Assembly: GCA_945905765.1 (NCBI GenBank)
Contig: CAMDPZ010000011.1
Coordinates: 1 to 44,404, forward strand
Reading direction: 5' to 3'
DNA from: Nitrospira lenta
GTDB lineage: Bacteria; Nitrospirota; Nitrospiria; Nitrospirales; Nitrospiraceae
Length of the DNA stretch: 44,404 nt
Shown: positions 24,687 through 34,138 of the stretch, in pieces
Layout of the letters: every line of letters starts with the position of its first letter
Position numbering within the stretch: the stretch's first letter is position 1
The notes under the pieces: generated by a model
Told to the model about the DNA's origin: nothing
The model's input: the letters and a program-made list of their open reading frames with translations, nothing else
Databases searched by the model: none
Program-made: the position numbers and the translations under genes

Positions 24687-25205
24687 ATGCGCAACTTCAA
24701 CACCCGCTTCCGTCTCCGCGACTCAGACCGGCATATCCGGCTGGTCTATACCTTCTTCCTCTTCTTGATGCTGGTCGGCTTTACCTTTTCCTTTTTCTGG
24801 GCCCACAGCATGACGGGGCTATCGCCGGAAGGGATCGCCAATCACTATCGAGGCTCGGATATTACGTTCGGCGAACCAATGTCGTTCAGAGAGCTGGCGG
24901 AAATTACCCACTTCCACCTCTTCACGATGCCGGTCGTGTTCATGATCCTGGTCCATGTGCTCTATCTCACCAACGCCAGCAGCAGGCTGAAAGTCGTCAC
25001 GACCTGGATCTCCTTCGGCGGCGTGACGCTGGACCTCTTGTCCCCCTGGCTCATCAGCTATATCTCACCGGTGTTCGTGATCACGATGCTGACGGGCGAC
25101 ACCCTCATGACCGTGGGATTCCTCATCATGATGGTGATTCCCCTCTACGAGATGTGGGTCTTAAAACAACCGTTGATGGCGGGCAAGCACGGAGGGCATG
25201 AATAG
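24687..25205 (+). CDS. Four-helix membrane protein with conserved-looking histidines
   Basis: A 172-aa inner-membrane protein with four predicted helices: about 20-41 (YTFFLFLMLVGFTFSFFWAH), 75-96 (FHLFTMPVVFMILVHVLYLT), 104-126 and 129-157. Histidines at 40, 53, 75, 77 and 90 fall in or at the ends of helices 1 and 2, a pattern compatible with b-type heme ligation but not proof of it. It lies 24 bp after the FMN-binding gene and would be the natural membrane partner handing electrons to the flavin. I do not recognise a named family. The ribosome site (AGGAGCAGG) is rather far from the ATG. Confidence 0.75.
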   Translation: MRNFNTRFRLRDSDRHIRLVYTFFLFLMLVGFTFSFFWAHSMTGLSPEGIANHYRGSDITFGEPMSFRELAEITHFHLFTMPVVFMILVHVLYLTNASSRLKVVTTWISFGGVTLDLLSPWLISYISPVFVITMLTGDTLMTVGFLIMMVIPLYEMWVLKQPLMAGKHGGHE

Positions 25206-25276
25206 ACTGGCAGACGTTTTTCAGGCCGGCACTCGAATTCGACCGACTCACTCCACAACTCATCTTCCTCGAAATA

Positions 25277-27634
25277 TTACCCCGCCTCGCGATAGCCGCA
25301 TTCTTCCTTGTGGCATTGCACGCTGCGGCCAACCTGCTTGCTGACTTTCTCGATGAGGAACGGGGCGCTGCAGGTCGGACAGGCCTTGTTGATCGGGCGA
25401 TCCCACATGGCATATTCGCAGGCTGGATACTTGCTGCAGGCGAAAAAGGCCCGAGCCCCTTTCTTCGTGCGTTTCTGGACGAGATCGCCTCCGCAACCAG
25501 GCTGCGGACATTTCACGCCCAGCGAAAGCGCTTTGGTCGTTTTACACTCAGGATAGGCGGAGCAGGCGATGAACTTGCCAAACCGCCCGGTCTTTACCAC
25601 CATCGGACTGCTGCACTTCTCGCACTTCTCATCCGTCGTCATCTCGATCTTCGGGACAATCTTAATGGTGCCGTCTTCGAGCTTCTCGAAGTTCTGCGTG
25701 TTCTTGCAAGGCGGCTTGTCCTTATAAGCCGGACAGGCGAGGAACTTGCCATTGCGGCCCCATTTAATCTCCATCATCTTGCCGCACTTCTCGCAGGGGA
25801 TATCCGTCGGAGGCTCCACGATATCCTTAGGCCCAGGAATCGTCTTCGCCTTCTCCAGGTCCGCCGTGAAGGGCCCGTAAAATTCGCGCACCGCCGTCAC
25901 CCAGGGCTTGCTGCCTTCTTCCACTGCGTCCAACTCCTCCTCCATATGCGAGGTGAAGTCGACGTTAATCAGGTCAGGGAATCCCTTCATCAGGAAGTCG
26001 TTCACCGTCCGCCCTGTTTCGGTGGGACCGAACCGCCCATCCACCTTCTCGGCATATTTGCGATCCTGAATCGTCGAAATGATGCTCGCATAGGTAGACG
26101 GCCGGCCAATGCCCTTTTCTTCCAATTCCTTGATCAGCAAGGCTTCGTTATACCGGGGCGGAGGCTGAGTGAAATGTTGCTTCGAGAGCACGCCGGGAAC
26201 CGTCTGGCCATCCAAAGAGACGAGCTGCAGCTTCTCTCCCTCGTTGAGCAAGGGCAACTGGCGCTCCGCCTCGTCTTCGACTTCCTGTTCGCCTTTTTGC
26301 TTTTGGGCGAAGAGCTCCTTGTCGCTCCCCTCCATATAGACGATCGTATGGCCGGGAAACTTCACCACAGTGCCGGTCGAGCGGAACAGATATTTTCCCA
26401 TCGTCTTGACGGGGCTCGAGGCCACGCGCGTCACATCGAAAATGGCCGGCACCATCTGCGACGCAATAAACCGGTTCCAGATCAGCTGATACAACTTATA
26501 GATATCCGGCTCGAGATACTGTTGGATTGACTCAGGGTCGCGAGAGGCTGCTGTGGGACGAATCGCTTCGTGGGCCTCTTGCGCCGCCTTTTGCGTCTTG
26601 TACACGTTCGGCGTGGCCGGCAAGTATTCTGCGCCAAAGCGCGCCTGAATGACCTGGCGCGCTTCTTCCATCGCTTCGTTCGAAATGCGCGGCGAGTCGG
26701 TTCTCATATAGGTAATGAGACCGGTCTGACCCTCCGCCCCGATCTCGATGCCTTCGTACAGCTTCTGCGCCAACGTCATCGTCTTCTTCGAGGAGAAATG
26801 CAGCTTCCGCGCCGCTTCCTGCTGAAGCCGGCTGGTAATGAAGGGCGCGACGGGATTCCGTTTCTTTTCTTTCCGTTCAATCGAGTCGACGACAAACTCT
26901 TTCCCCTGAATCGCATCGACGATGCGCTGCGCCTCGGTCTCTGTCGCAATCGAGGCCTCCTCGCCATTGATACTATGCAGCTTGGCTTCGAATGGAGGAG
27001 GATTGGCCCCGGACAACGTCACCGCAATGGACCAGTATTCCTCGGCGCAGAAGGCTTCCCGTTCCTGTTCCCGTTCGCAAATCAACCGCATCGCCACGGA
27101 CTGGACCCGGCCCATGCTGAGGCCGCGCCGCACCTTGGTCCAGAGCAATTGACTGCCCTGGTATCCGACGATCCGGTCAAGCACCCGGCGGGCCTGCTGC
27201 GCATTCACCAGCTTCATATCGACCTGCCCGGGCGACTGCAACGCGCGCTTAATGGCCGCTTCCGTAATTTCGTTGAAGCGCACACGGAAGATCTTACTGC
27301 TCTCGGTCTTTTTCTTGGACTTGGATTTGGGCTTCCCGAGCAATTCCTGTTCGAGATGCCAGGCGATGGCTTCGCCTTCTCTATCAGGGTCCGGCGCCAG
27401 GAACACTTTGTCGCAGGCTTCCGCCTTGGCCTTAATCTCCGAAAGGATCTTCGCTTTGCCCTTGATCGTCACATATTGCGGTTCGAAATCGTGTTCCACG
27501 TCGACGCCCAGCTTGCTGGTGGGCAGATCCTTAATATGCCCGACCGACGCCATGACGGTATAACCACGCCCCAAATACTTGCCGATGGTGCGGGCTTTCG
27601 TCGGAGACTCAACAATGATCAATGCCTTGGCCAT
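25277..27634 (-). CDS. topA: DNA topoisomerase I
   Basis: Type IA enzyme that relaxes negative supercoils. The 785-aa product has the TOPRIM domain (IVESPTKARTIGKYLG; acidic triad around Asp82 and Asp84 in DPDREGEA), the catalytic Tyr309 in GLITYMRTDSPRIS, and the Gly-rich GRVQSVAMRL. The C-terminus carries four zinc-ribbon modules beginning near CEKCGKMM, CEKCSSPM, CPQPGCGG and CPTCSAPF, the last with CHKEECGYREAG at the end. ATG at 27634 follows CCGGAG. It is 75 bp downstream of dprA on the same strand, the common smf-topA order. Confidence 0.98.
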   Translation of the reverse strand: MAKALIIVESPTKARTIGKYLGRGYTVMASVGHIKDLPTSKLGVDVEHDFEPQYVTIKGKAKILSEIKAKAEACDKVFLAPDPDREGEAIAWHLEQELLGKPKSKSKKKTESSKIFRVRFNEITEAAIKRALQSPGQVDMKLVNAQQARRVLDRIVGYQGSQLLWTKVRRGLSMGRVQSVAMRLICEREQEREAFCAEEYWSIAVTLSGANPPPFEAKLHSINGEEASIATETEAQRIVDAIQGKEFVVDSIERKEKKRNPVAPFITSRLQQEAARKLHFSSKKTMTLAQKLYEGIEIGAEGQTGLITYMRTDSPRISNEAMEEARQVIQARFGAEYLPATPNVYKTQKAAQEAHEAIRPTAASRDPESIQQYLEPDIYKLYQLIWNRFIASQMVPAIFDVTRVASSPVKTMGKYLFRSTGTVVKFPGHTIVYMEGSDKELFAQKQKGEQEVEDEAERQLPLLNEGEKLQLVSLDGQTVPGVLSKQHFTQPPPRYNEALLIKELEEKGIGRPSTYASIISTIQDRKYAEKVDGRFGPTETGRTVNDFLMKGFPDLINVDFTSHMEEELDAVEEGSKPWVTAVREFYGPFTADLEKAKTIPGPKDIVEPPTDIPCEKCGKMMEIKWGRNGKFLACPAYKDKPPCKNTQNFEKLEDGTIKIVPKIEMTTDEKCEKCSSPMVVKTGRFGKFIACSAYPECKTTKALSLGVKCPQPGCGGDLVQKRTKKGARAFFACSKYPACEYAMWDRPINKACPTCSAPFLIEKVSKQVGRSVQCHKEECGYREAG

Positions 27635-27709
27635 GAAAACTCCGGTTCGCTGTGGGGCTATCCCTCACATCCGTATCAAATAATACCCATCTGTGCAACT
27701 GTTCAGCGA

Positions 27710-28891
27710 TTACACTCGAAGATACCGTTGCCCCGGCAGCTGTCTCACTCGCTGTCGAAGCTCCAAAGACAGGAGCGAGGCCATCACCGCAGATACTGAC
27801 AGGCCTGTGGCGACAATCACCTCGTCCACTGTGAGAGGCTCATGAGACAGGGCATCATACACCAGCCGTTCCTCTTTACCCAACTGATCGCCAGGTTCAT
27901 CCTTTGATCGAGATGGTTGCAGGCGCAGCCGTAGCACCGGATCCAATTGCGGCAGGACCGCGTCGATCACATCCTGCGCCCGCTCGATCAACGCCGCCCC
28001 GTCTTTGAGCAGGGCATTCGTGCCGCGGCTGGTGGCTTCCTTCACAAATCCAGGAACGGCAAAGACCTCTCGACCCTGCTCCGCTGCCAGCTTCGCCGTG
28101 ATCAGCGAGCCGCTGCTGATCGCCGCTTCGGTCACCACCACGCCCAAGGACAAGCCGCTGATGATGCGATTCCGCCTGGGAAAGTGATGGCTGTGGGGCG
28201 GCGCACCCACAGGCACCTCAGAGAGGACCGCTCCCCGTTCCTCGATCTGCCTGCGCAACCGTTCATGTTCCGGCGGATAGGTCCGGTCGATCCCGCAGCC
28301 CAACACGGCAATCGTGCGCCCCTGCGCAGCAAGCGCACCCCGGTGGGCCGCTGCGTCCACTCCTCGCGCGAGCCCGCTCACCACCGTCATACCTGCCGCC
28401 GCCAAATCATGGCTCAATTCTTCAGTCAGAACACGCCCGGCAGCCGTCGCACGCCTGGCCCCCACAATCGCCACAGCCAACTCATCCTGCTCCGTCAATG
28501 TGCCGGTGATGTACAAGAGTGAAGGAGGGTCCGCAATCATCTTCAGTCGCGCGGGGTAGGTAGGATCAAAGAAGTTCAAAACCTCAATCTGCTCACGCTC
28601 GATGGTTTTGAGTTCCCGCTCGATGTTCCGGCAGGACGGACTATCAGGTCCGCGCCTGATCGCGTCCGCCAATTGCGGACTGCATCCCTGCTGGATCAAG
28701 TCATCACGGGAAGCGTGCAGGACTGCTGCGGGAGAGTGCCAATGGCGAACCAACTGCAGAGCCGTCAGATCCCCCACTCCCTCGATCGCTTGCAGGCGGA
28801 GCCAGGGCTCTAGCTGCGCCAAGCTCATACGACGACCCGAAGGCCCTGCGGCCTCAAGGGAGGGAGCACCATCTACAGATTGACTATCCAT
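27710..28891 (-). CDS. dprA: DNA-processing protein DprA/Smf
   Basis: Loads RecA on incoming single-stranded DNA in transformation and is present even in bacteria not known to be competent. The 393-aa product has an N-terminal SAM-like region (AIEGVGDLTALQLVRHW), the Rossmann-like core (LAVAIVGARRATAAGR, GMTVVSGLARGVDAAAH, TIAVLGCGIDRTYPPEH, FPRRNRIISGLSLGVVV, SGSLITAKLAAEQGREVFAVPG) and a C-terminal winged-helix part (DEVIVATGLSVSAVMASL). An internal ATG (MSLAQLEPW) is a possible alternative start. It sits 27 bp after rng and 75 bp before topA. Confidence 0.97.
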   Translation of the reverse strand: MDSQSVDGAPSLEAAGPSGRRMSLAQLEPWLRLQAIEGVGDLTALQLVRHWHSPAAVLHASRDDLIQQGCSPQLADAIRRGPDSPSCRNIERELKTIEREQIEVLNFFDPTYPARLKMIADPPSLLYITGTLTEQDELAVAIVGARRATAAGRVLTEELSHDLAAAGMTVVSGLARGVDAAAHRGALAAQGRTIAVLGCGIDRTYPPEHERLRRQIEERGAVLSEVPVGAPPHSHHFPRRNRIISGLSLGVVVTEAAISSGSLITAKLAAEQGREVFAVPGFVKEATSRGTNALLKDGAALIERAQDVIDAVLPQLDPVLRLRLQPSRSKDEPGDQLGKEERLVYDALSHEPLTVDEVIVATGLSVSAVMASLLSLELRQRVRQLPGQRYLRV

Positions 28892-28918
28892 AGATCCCGC
28901 CGCACAAAAGCTACAACC

Positions 28919-30439
28919 CTACAGCACCGCCAAGTCGTACTGTTCCAAGTGCAAATGCTCATCCGGCATGACGATGATCTTCGCGGAACATTCCCGTTCC
29001 ACCGCCTCAAGCCCTTGCCGCTCTTCGTCTTGCAGCAGCCCGACAACCGAGGGATGGGCGCCGACGACGATCTTCTGCGGCTCGGGACTGCTGCCGATCC
29101 GACGGACATCGCGGAAGATTTCATAGACCACTGTGGTCGGCGATTTCGTGTAACCCCGTCCTTCGCAATAGTGACAGGGCTCGGAGAGCGAGCGCAGGAG
29201 ATCTTCGCGCACCCGCTCACGGGAAATCTCGATCAACCCCAGATCGGAAATTCTGGACACTCTGGTGCGGGCCTTGTCGGTAGACATGGCATCAAGCAAC
29301 GCGTGATACACTTTATCGCGATTCTTCTCCCGCTCCATGTCAATGAAGTCCACGATGATGATCCCGCCGATCCCGCGCAACTTCATCTGATAGGCCACTT
29401 CTTTCGCGGCCTCCAGATTGTTCCGGAGAATGGTCTCTTCCTGATCGCGCTTCCCGACGAACCGTCCGGTATTAACGTCAATGACGGTCATCGCTTCCGT
29501 ATGGTCGATCACGAGATGTCCGCCGGACTTGAGCCAGACCTTGCGGCTGAGAGCCCGCGCCATCTCCTGCTCCACGCCCAGATGGTCGAAGAGGCTTTCG
29601 TCCTTGTCGTAGAAATGAATACGGGAGGTCTGCTCCGGAGAAAACCGCTGCACGAAATCCCGAACCGCCTGATATTCCTCGCGCGAGTCGATCCAGAGCC
29701 GATCGACTTTCTTTCCGAAGAGATCGCGCACGACGCGGAAACTCAGGCTCAAATCGGCATGGAGCAAGGCCGGCGCCCCCTTCTGCTCGCGCTTCGCCAG
29801 GATGTCCTGCCAGAGCACATGCAGAAAATCGACGTCGGATCGCAACTCGTCTTCCTTGACCCCCTCGCTGACCGTGCGGACGATGTAACCGCAGCCTGGA
29901 TGCCGCACCCGCTTCATGATGTCCTTGAGCCTGGCCCGCTCCTCGTCACGGGCGATGCGGCGGGACACGCCGATGTGCTCCACGTTGGGCATGAACACGA
30001 GATACCGGCCAGGGAGCGACACATAGGTCGTGACCCGCGAGCCCTTCGTCCCGATCGGCCCCTTGGAAATCTGGACCATCAGCTCCTGCCCTTCGGTCAG
30101 CAGCTGTTCGATCGGCTTGGAGCTTTGGCGCCTGGGCCCCACCATGTCCCCGTCTTTATCGGCATCCTTGTCATCCTCATCCACATCGACGAGGGTGTCG
30201 CCAGGCTCGGCGTCCAGCGACAAATCCGAGACGTGCATGAAGGCCGCTTTCTCGAGGCCGATATCCACAAAGGCCGCCTGCATGCCAGGCAACACCTTCG
30301 CCACTTTCCCCTTATAAATATTCCCGACGAAGTCTTTGTGCTTCGCCCGATCCCCGAAGAGATCCGTCACGACTCCGCCGTCCAAGACCGCGACGCGAGT
30401 TTCCTCGCGTGCGACTGTAATGGCAATTTCTACTCCCAT
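28919..30439 (-). CDS. rng: Ribonuclease G/E family endoribonuclease
   Basis: Cleaves rRNA precursors and mRNA. The 506-aa length fits RNase G rather than full RNase E. The S1 domain is at about 36-120 (FVGNIYKGKVAKVLPGMQAAFVDIG, in pieces), the catalytic metal site includes IIIVDFIDMEREKNRD, and the Zn-link motif is CHYCEGRGY near residue 447. FVGKRDQEETILRNNLEAA is the DNase I-like block. ATG at 30439 follows GGAAGGAG. Placed after rodA with a 168-bp gap, it parallels the rng location behind mreBCD in proteobacteria. Confidence 0.97.
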   Translation of the reverse strand: MGVEIAITVAREETRVAVLDGGVVTDLFGDRAKHKDFVGNIYKGKVAKVLPGMQAAFVDIGLEKAAFMHVSDLSLDAEPGDTLVDVDEDDKDADKDGDMVGPRRQSSKPIEQLLTEGQELMVQISKGPIGTKGSRVTTYVSLPGRYLVFMPNVEHIGVSRRIARDEERARLKDIMKRVRHPGCGYIVRTVSEGVKEDELRSDVDFLHVLWQDILAKREQKGAPALLHADLSLSFRVVRDLFGKKVDRLWIDSREEYQAVRDFVQRFSPEQTSRIHFYDKDESLFDHLGVEQEMARALSRKVWLKSGGHLVIDHTEAMTVIDVNTGRFVGKRDQEETILRNNLEAAKEVAYQMKLRGIGGIIIVDFIDMEREKNRDKVYHALLDAMSTDKARTRVSRISDLGLIEISRERVREDLLRSLSEPCHYCEGRGYTKSPTTVVYEIFRDVRRIGSSPEPQKIVVGAHPSVVGLLQDEERQGLEAVERECSAKIIVMPDEHLHLEQYDLAVL

Positions 30440-30607
30440 ACCGACTCCTTCCGTTCAGGAGAACCGTCGAACCGATGGGGAGGACGAACGCGGGGAATTC
30501 CCAGGTTCCGGCCTCCACTCAACACCTCGTCGACCGACGGTTTCCACCATACATAGACCCCTGTACCTCGATCCCGATTCATTCGAAACCGCGCAATCAC
30601 CTATTCA

Positions 30608-31723
30608 CTAAAGAAAGCTCAATCGACGACGTTTGACATTCAAGAGCAGACCGAGCGACGCCAGCGTCATCACCGTCGCGCTCCCTCCGTAACTCATGAG
30701 CGGAAGAGGAATCCCTACGATGGGAAACATGCCCGCCGTCATCCCGATATTGACCACGATGCAAAAACTCAACATGCAGGTAATGCCGACCGCCAGCAGC
30801 GCCCCGAGCCGGTCCTTCGCGCGCGACACAATTTCCAACGACAGCCAGATCAAGGCCACAAACAACAACAACAGCGCCAATACTCCCAGAAATCCCCACT
30901 CCTCGGCAAAGACCGAAAAAACAAAGTCTGTGTGCCCTTCGGGCAAAAACTTCAATTGGCTCTGGGTCCCTCCGTAGAGTCCCTTCCCCGTCAGTTCTCC
31001 CGCGCCGATGGCAATCCTGGATTGAAGCGCATGGTATCCCTTACCGCCCGTATCATACGTTGGATCGACAAAGGCCATAATGCGCTGCCGCTGATAATCA
31101 TGCAATGACCCCCACATCGCCTCCCAGGCGAAGGGGAACAACATCAGCGAAAACAAGAGGATCACGCCCAGGGCCTTCGACCGCATCCCCACCATTAGCA
31201 ACATCGCCGCATAGACCGCCAAAAAGCTCAGCCCGCTCCCGAGATCCGGCTGTTTCAGGATCAGGAGCAGCCCGGGAAAGACCAAAAGCCCCGGCAACAC
31301 CACCCGCTGGAGCCATCCGACCCTTGGCGCCTTTGAATAGTAATGCGCCAAAGTCAGGATAAGGACTAACTTGGCAAACTCCGATGGCTGAAACGCAAAG
31401 GGTCCCATGGGAATCCACCGTTGCGCCCCCCGGCTGCTCTTGCCTTCAAACAGCACAACCGCCAAAAGGACAAGGATAATGGCATAGGCAGGATACGCTA
31501 ACCGGGCGATTCGATGATAGTCCGAGAGCCACATGACCAGGAACGCGACCGCGCCGAGCAGAATCCAGACAACCTGTTTGGCATAAAAGGGGAACGCTGT
31601 ATCCTGGTCATGCGTCACGCTATAAATCGACAACACGCCGATCCCCAGGATAGCCACGATCAGTCCGATAAAGCGGAGATCGAAACTATCGAAGCCTCGG
31701 CTATTGATTACCCGGTCGATCAT
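30608..31723 (-). CDS. rodA: Rod-shape SEDS glycosyltransferase RodA
   Basis: Peptidoglycan polymerase of the elongasome. The 371-aa protein has about ten helices and the SEDS marks: GVLSIYSVTHDQ at the first loop, GWLQRVVLPGLLVFPGLLLI, LKQPDLGSGLSFLAVYAAML with the catalytic-region Asp, and at the end GIPLPLMSYGGSATVM. It overlaps mrdA by ATGA, so the polymerase and its transpeptidase partner are translationally coupled. Confidence 0.97.
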   Translation of the reverse strand: MIDRVINSRGFDSFDLRFIGLIVAILGIGVLSIYSVTHDQDTAFPFYAKQVVWILLGAVAFLVMWLSDYHRIARLAYPAYAIILVLLAVVLFEGKSSRGAQRWIPMGPFAFQPSEFAKLVLILTLAHYYSKAPRVGWLQRVVLPGLLVFPGLLLILKQPDLGSGLSFLAVYAAMLLMVGMRSKALGVILLFSLMLFPFAWEAMWGSLHDYQRQRIMAFVDPTYDTGGKGYHALQSRIAIGAGELTGKGLYGGTQSQLKFLPEGHTDFVFSVFAEEWGFLGVLALLLLFVALIWLSLEIVSRAKDRLGALLAVGITCMLSFCIVVNIGMTAGMFPIVGIPLPLMSYGGSATVMTLASLGLLLNVKRRRLSFL

Positions 31724-33600
31724 CGTGGGCCCTGGCCTCCGGCATCACCGTCCCGCGCAACCATGCCATTCGTAGCGCTGGCAGAAAGGGGCGGCATCAG
31801 CTTCACATAGGTCTCGATCAATTCTTTCGCGAGAGGCGCCGCGGCGGACCCTCCATGGCCCATATGTTCCCCCAGCACCGCGACGGCAATGGTCGGCGCG
31901 TCGACCGGCGCGAAGGCCACAAACCAGGCATGGTCACGAAACTTCTTCGGAATATCCTTCTCGGCCTTTTTGTCTTTCCCCAGGGCCGTCGTCTGAGCCG
32001 TACCGGTCTTCCCGGCAATCGTGATCAACGCCGACTTCGCCCGCGTGGCAGTCCCCTCTTTCACCACCCCGGCCAGCGCCTCTTTAATCAACGGCAAGAT
32101 CTCAGGCCTCAGCTTCAACGTGCGCTTCGGAACTGTCGGCCGCGCCTGCAGCTCTCCGGTCGCTCGGTCCATCACCGCCTGGACCAACCGCGGACGGAAG
32201 GTTACACCGTCATTGGCCACTGTGCCGATCAGACTCGCCATCTGCAGCGGAGTCACATTCACATAACCCTGTCCGATCGAAGCCGAAATCGTTTCACCTG
32301 GCAACCAGGGTTCATTCTTGGCCTTCAGTTTCCAGGCTGCGGAAGGGATGATCCCGATCCGTTCAGACGGCAGCTCGATCTCCGTTTCCTCCCCCAACCC
32401 GAACTGATGGGCAAAGGAGGCCATCGTCTCGATGCCCATCCGCTGCCCGACCGTATAAAAATATACGTCACAGGATTGCACCAGCGCGCGCCGGAGATCC
32501 ACCGATCCATGCCCGCCGGCCTTCCAGTCATGGTACAGGCGGCGACCGAATTGATAGCCTCCATTGCAGTGGATGGTGGTCGCAGGCGTCACCGTATTGG
32601 TCTCCAGCGCGGCAGCGGCCATCATCACTTTGAAGACCGAACCGGGCGGATACTGGCCTTGCGAGGCGCGATTGTTCAACGGACGTCCCTCGTTTTGGAC
32701 GATCTCGGCCCATTGCTTCGGGGTAAGTTCCCGCGAAAGGATGTTCGGATCAAAGCCTGGCCGGCTCGCCATAGCCAGCACGTCGCCCGTCCTGGGGTCC
32801 AGCGCAACGATCGCGCCCGATTCATCCCCCAACAGGTTTTCTGCCACCTTTTGCAACCGCACGTCGATCGTCAGATATAAATTATCTCCGGCATGAGGCT
32901 GCTCCACGACCACCGTGCGTTTCTCGTGGCCCACCGCGTCGACTTCAATACTTTTCTGCCCTGCCTGCCCCCGCACGAACCGGTCAAAGAACTTCTCCAC
33001 GCCATATTGGCCGACAATGCTGCCTTGATGCAGGTCTGAAAACTCCGGTCGCTCCAACTGCTCCGGCGAGACTTCCCCGACGTAGCCCAACAGATGCGAC
33101 GCCGTCACACCACCGGGATAATTCCTCTGGGATTCGACTTGCACCATGACCCCGGGCATATCTAAACGATGGGATTCAATTAACGTCGCTTCACGGAGGC
33201 TTAAACGATCCTTCACCTTGCGCGGCAGCTGCTTGCTGCCCTTCGCCATGATCTTCTTCCGGACAAATACAGGATCCAGCCCCAATAGGTTGGTCAGCTG
33301 CTCGATGAGCACATTGCGATCCTTGACGTCCTCGAGCGACACATAGAGCGTAAAGCTGGGAACATTGTTTGCCAGCAACACCCCGTTGCGGTCATAGATC
33401 AGCCCTCGCGCCGGCTCCATGATGACTGAGCGGGTGCGATTGTTCTCGGAGAGATCGCGGTAGTAGGGCCCCTCACGAATCTGCAAGTGCCAGAGTCGCA
33501 ACCCCAAGAGGGCCACGACGAGCAACAGCCCCACGCGCAGAATGACCAGCCTGCGTTGGAGCTCACCGAGTTCAGAATCGTGTAGACCAGCTGTTGCCAT
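31720..33600 (-). CDS. mrdA: Penicillin-binding protein 2
   Basis: Monofunctional transpeptidase of the elongasome in the inner membrane facing the periplasm. The 626-aa product has one N-terminal helix (LVILRVGLLLVVALLGLRL), the dimerisation domain, and the three active-site motifs: Ser321-Val-Phe-Lys324 in YPPGSVFKVM, Ser376-Cys-Asp in VQSCDVYFY, and KTG at 531-533 in AGKTGTAQT. It lies between mreD (44-bp gap) and rodA (ATGA overlap). Confidence 0.97.
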   Translation of the reverse strand: MATAGLHDSELGELQRRLVILRVGLLLVVALLGLRLWHLQIREGPYYRDLSENNRTRSVIMEPARGLIYDRNGVLLANNVPSFTLYVSLEDVKDRNVLIEQLTNLLGLDPVFVRKKIMAKGSKQLPRKVKDRLSLREATLIESHRLDMPGVMVQVESQRNYPGGVTASHLLGYVGEVSPEQLERPEFSDLHQGSIVGQYGVEKFFDRFVRGQAGQKSIEVDAVGHEKRTVVVEQPHAGDNLYLTIDVRLQKVAENLLGDESGAIVALDPRTGDVLAMASRPGFDPNILSRELTPKQWAEIVQNEGRPLNNRASQGQYPPGSVFKVMMAAAALETNTVTPATTIHCNGGYQFGRRLYHDWKAGGHGSVDLRRALVQSCDVYFYTVGQRMGIETMASFAHQFGLGEETEIELPSERIGIIPSAAWKLKAKNEPWLPGETISASIGQGYVNVTPLQMASLIGTVANDGVTFRPRLVQAVMDRATGELQARPTVPKRTLKLRPEILPLIKEALAGVVKEGTATRAKSALITIAGKTGTAQTTALGKDKKAEKDIPKKFRDHAWFVAFAPVDAPTIAVAVLGEHMGHGGSAAAPLAKELIETYVKLMPPLSASATNGMVARDGDAGGQGPR

Positions 33601-33644
33601 GACTCACAGTCACTATTATTCCACCGAGCCCATCACCGAGACCG

Positions 33645-34136
33645 TTATTCGGTCCTCAGGCGGGCCACCTGAAACCGTTGCGAGAGCAGCCAATAAAACC
33701 CTGCTCCGACCAGCCCGTCAAAACAGGCTTGCGGCAGGACGATCGCCCCCACCATCTGCCAGACCTGCGCGAGATCAATATTCTTGGAGGTTGCCGCGGC
33801 GAGCAATCCGCTCGCCAGGGACGCCGCCAGCAATCCCACACCCACTGAGATCGATGTCACTTGCGATACCTGCCGTCCCAAGAATCCCGCCAAGAGCCCC
33901 ACGCCGCCGTTCGTCAGGAGACTAAGCCCCAGTTCGCCGGCAGAGAACAGATTCAACACCCAGCCGATCGCAAGCCCCACGAGCAGGCCTTCCATTTCAC
34001 CGGCAAACAGCCCGACAAACGCGGCAGCCACCAGCCCTAAATCCGGCTTAATATTCCAGACGCTTAGATGTGGCAACAGCGTCGCCTGAACAGGGACGAG
34101 CAGCAGCACAAGAATCAGACAGAGGAGAAGTTTCAT
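33645..34136 (-). CDS. mreD: Rod-shape-determining membrane protein MreD
   Basis: Inner-membrane elongasome component. The 163-aa protein has about five helices (KLLLCLILVLLLVPVQATLL, LGLVAAAFVGLFAGEMEGLL, GGVGLLAGFLGRQV, SVGVGLLAASLASGLLAA, CFDGLVGAGFYWLLSQRF). Sequence conservation in MreD is low; the call rests on size, helix pattern and its place two bases after mreC. Confidence 0.92.
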   Translation of the reverse strand: MKLLLCLILVLLLVPVQATLLPHLSVWNIKPDLGLVAAAFVGLFAGEMEGLLVGLAIGWVLNLFSAGELGLSLLTNGGVGLLAGFLGRQVSQVTSISVGVGLLAASLASGLLAAATSKNIDLAQVWQMVGAIVLPQACFDGLVGAGFYWLLSQRFQVARLRTE

Positions 34137-34138
34137 AA

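Noticed and set aside
25310-27799. Two long plus-strand frames (406 and 409 aa)
   Set aside because: Antisense to topA, rich in His/Arg/Leu typical of shadow frames, with no ribosome sites.
28880-30556. 558-aa open frame on the plus strand
   Set aside because: Exactly antisense to rng, which carries all RNase G motifs; the plus frame has no recognisable domain and is a by-product of GC-rich codon use.
31855-32880. 341-aa plus-strand frame
   Set aside because: Antisense to mrdA.
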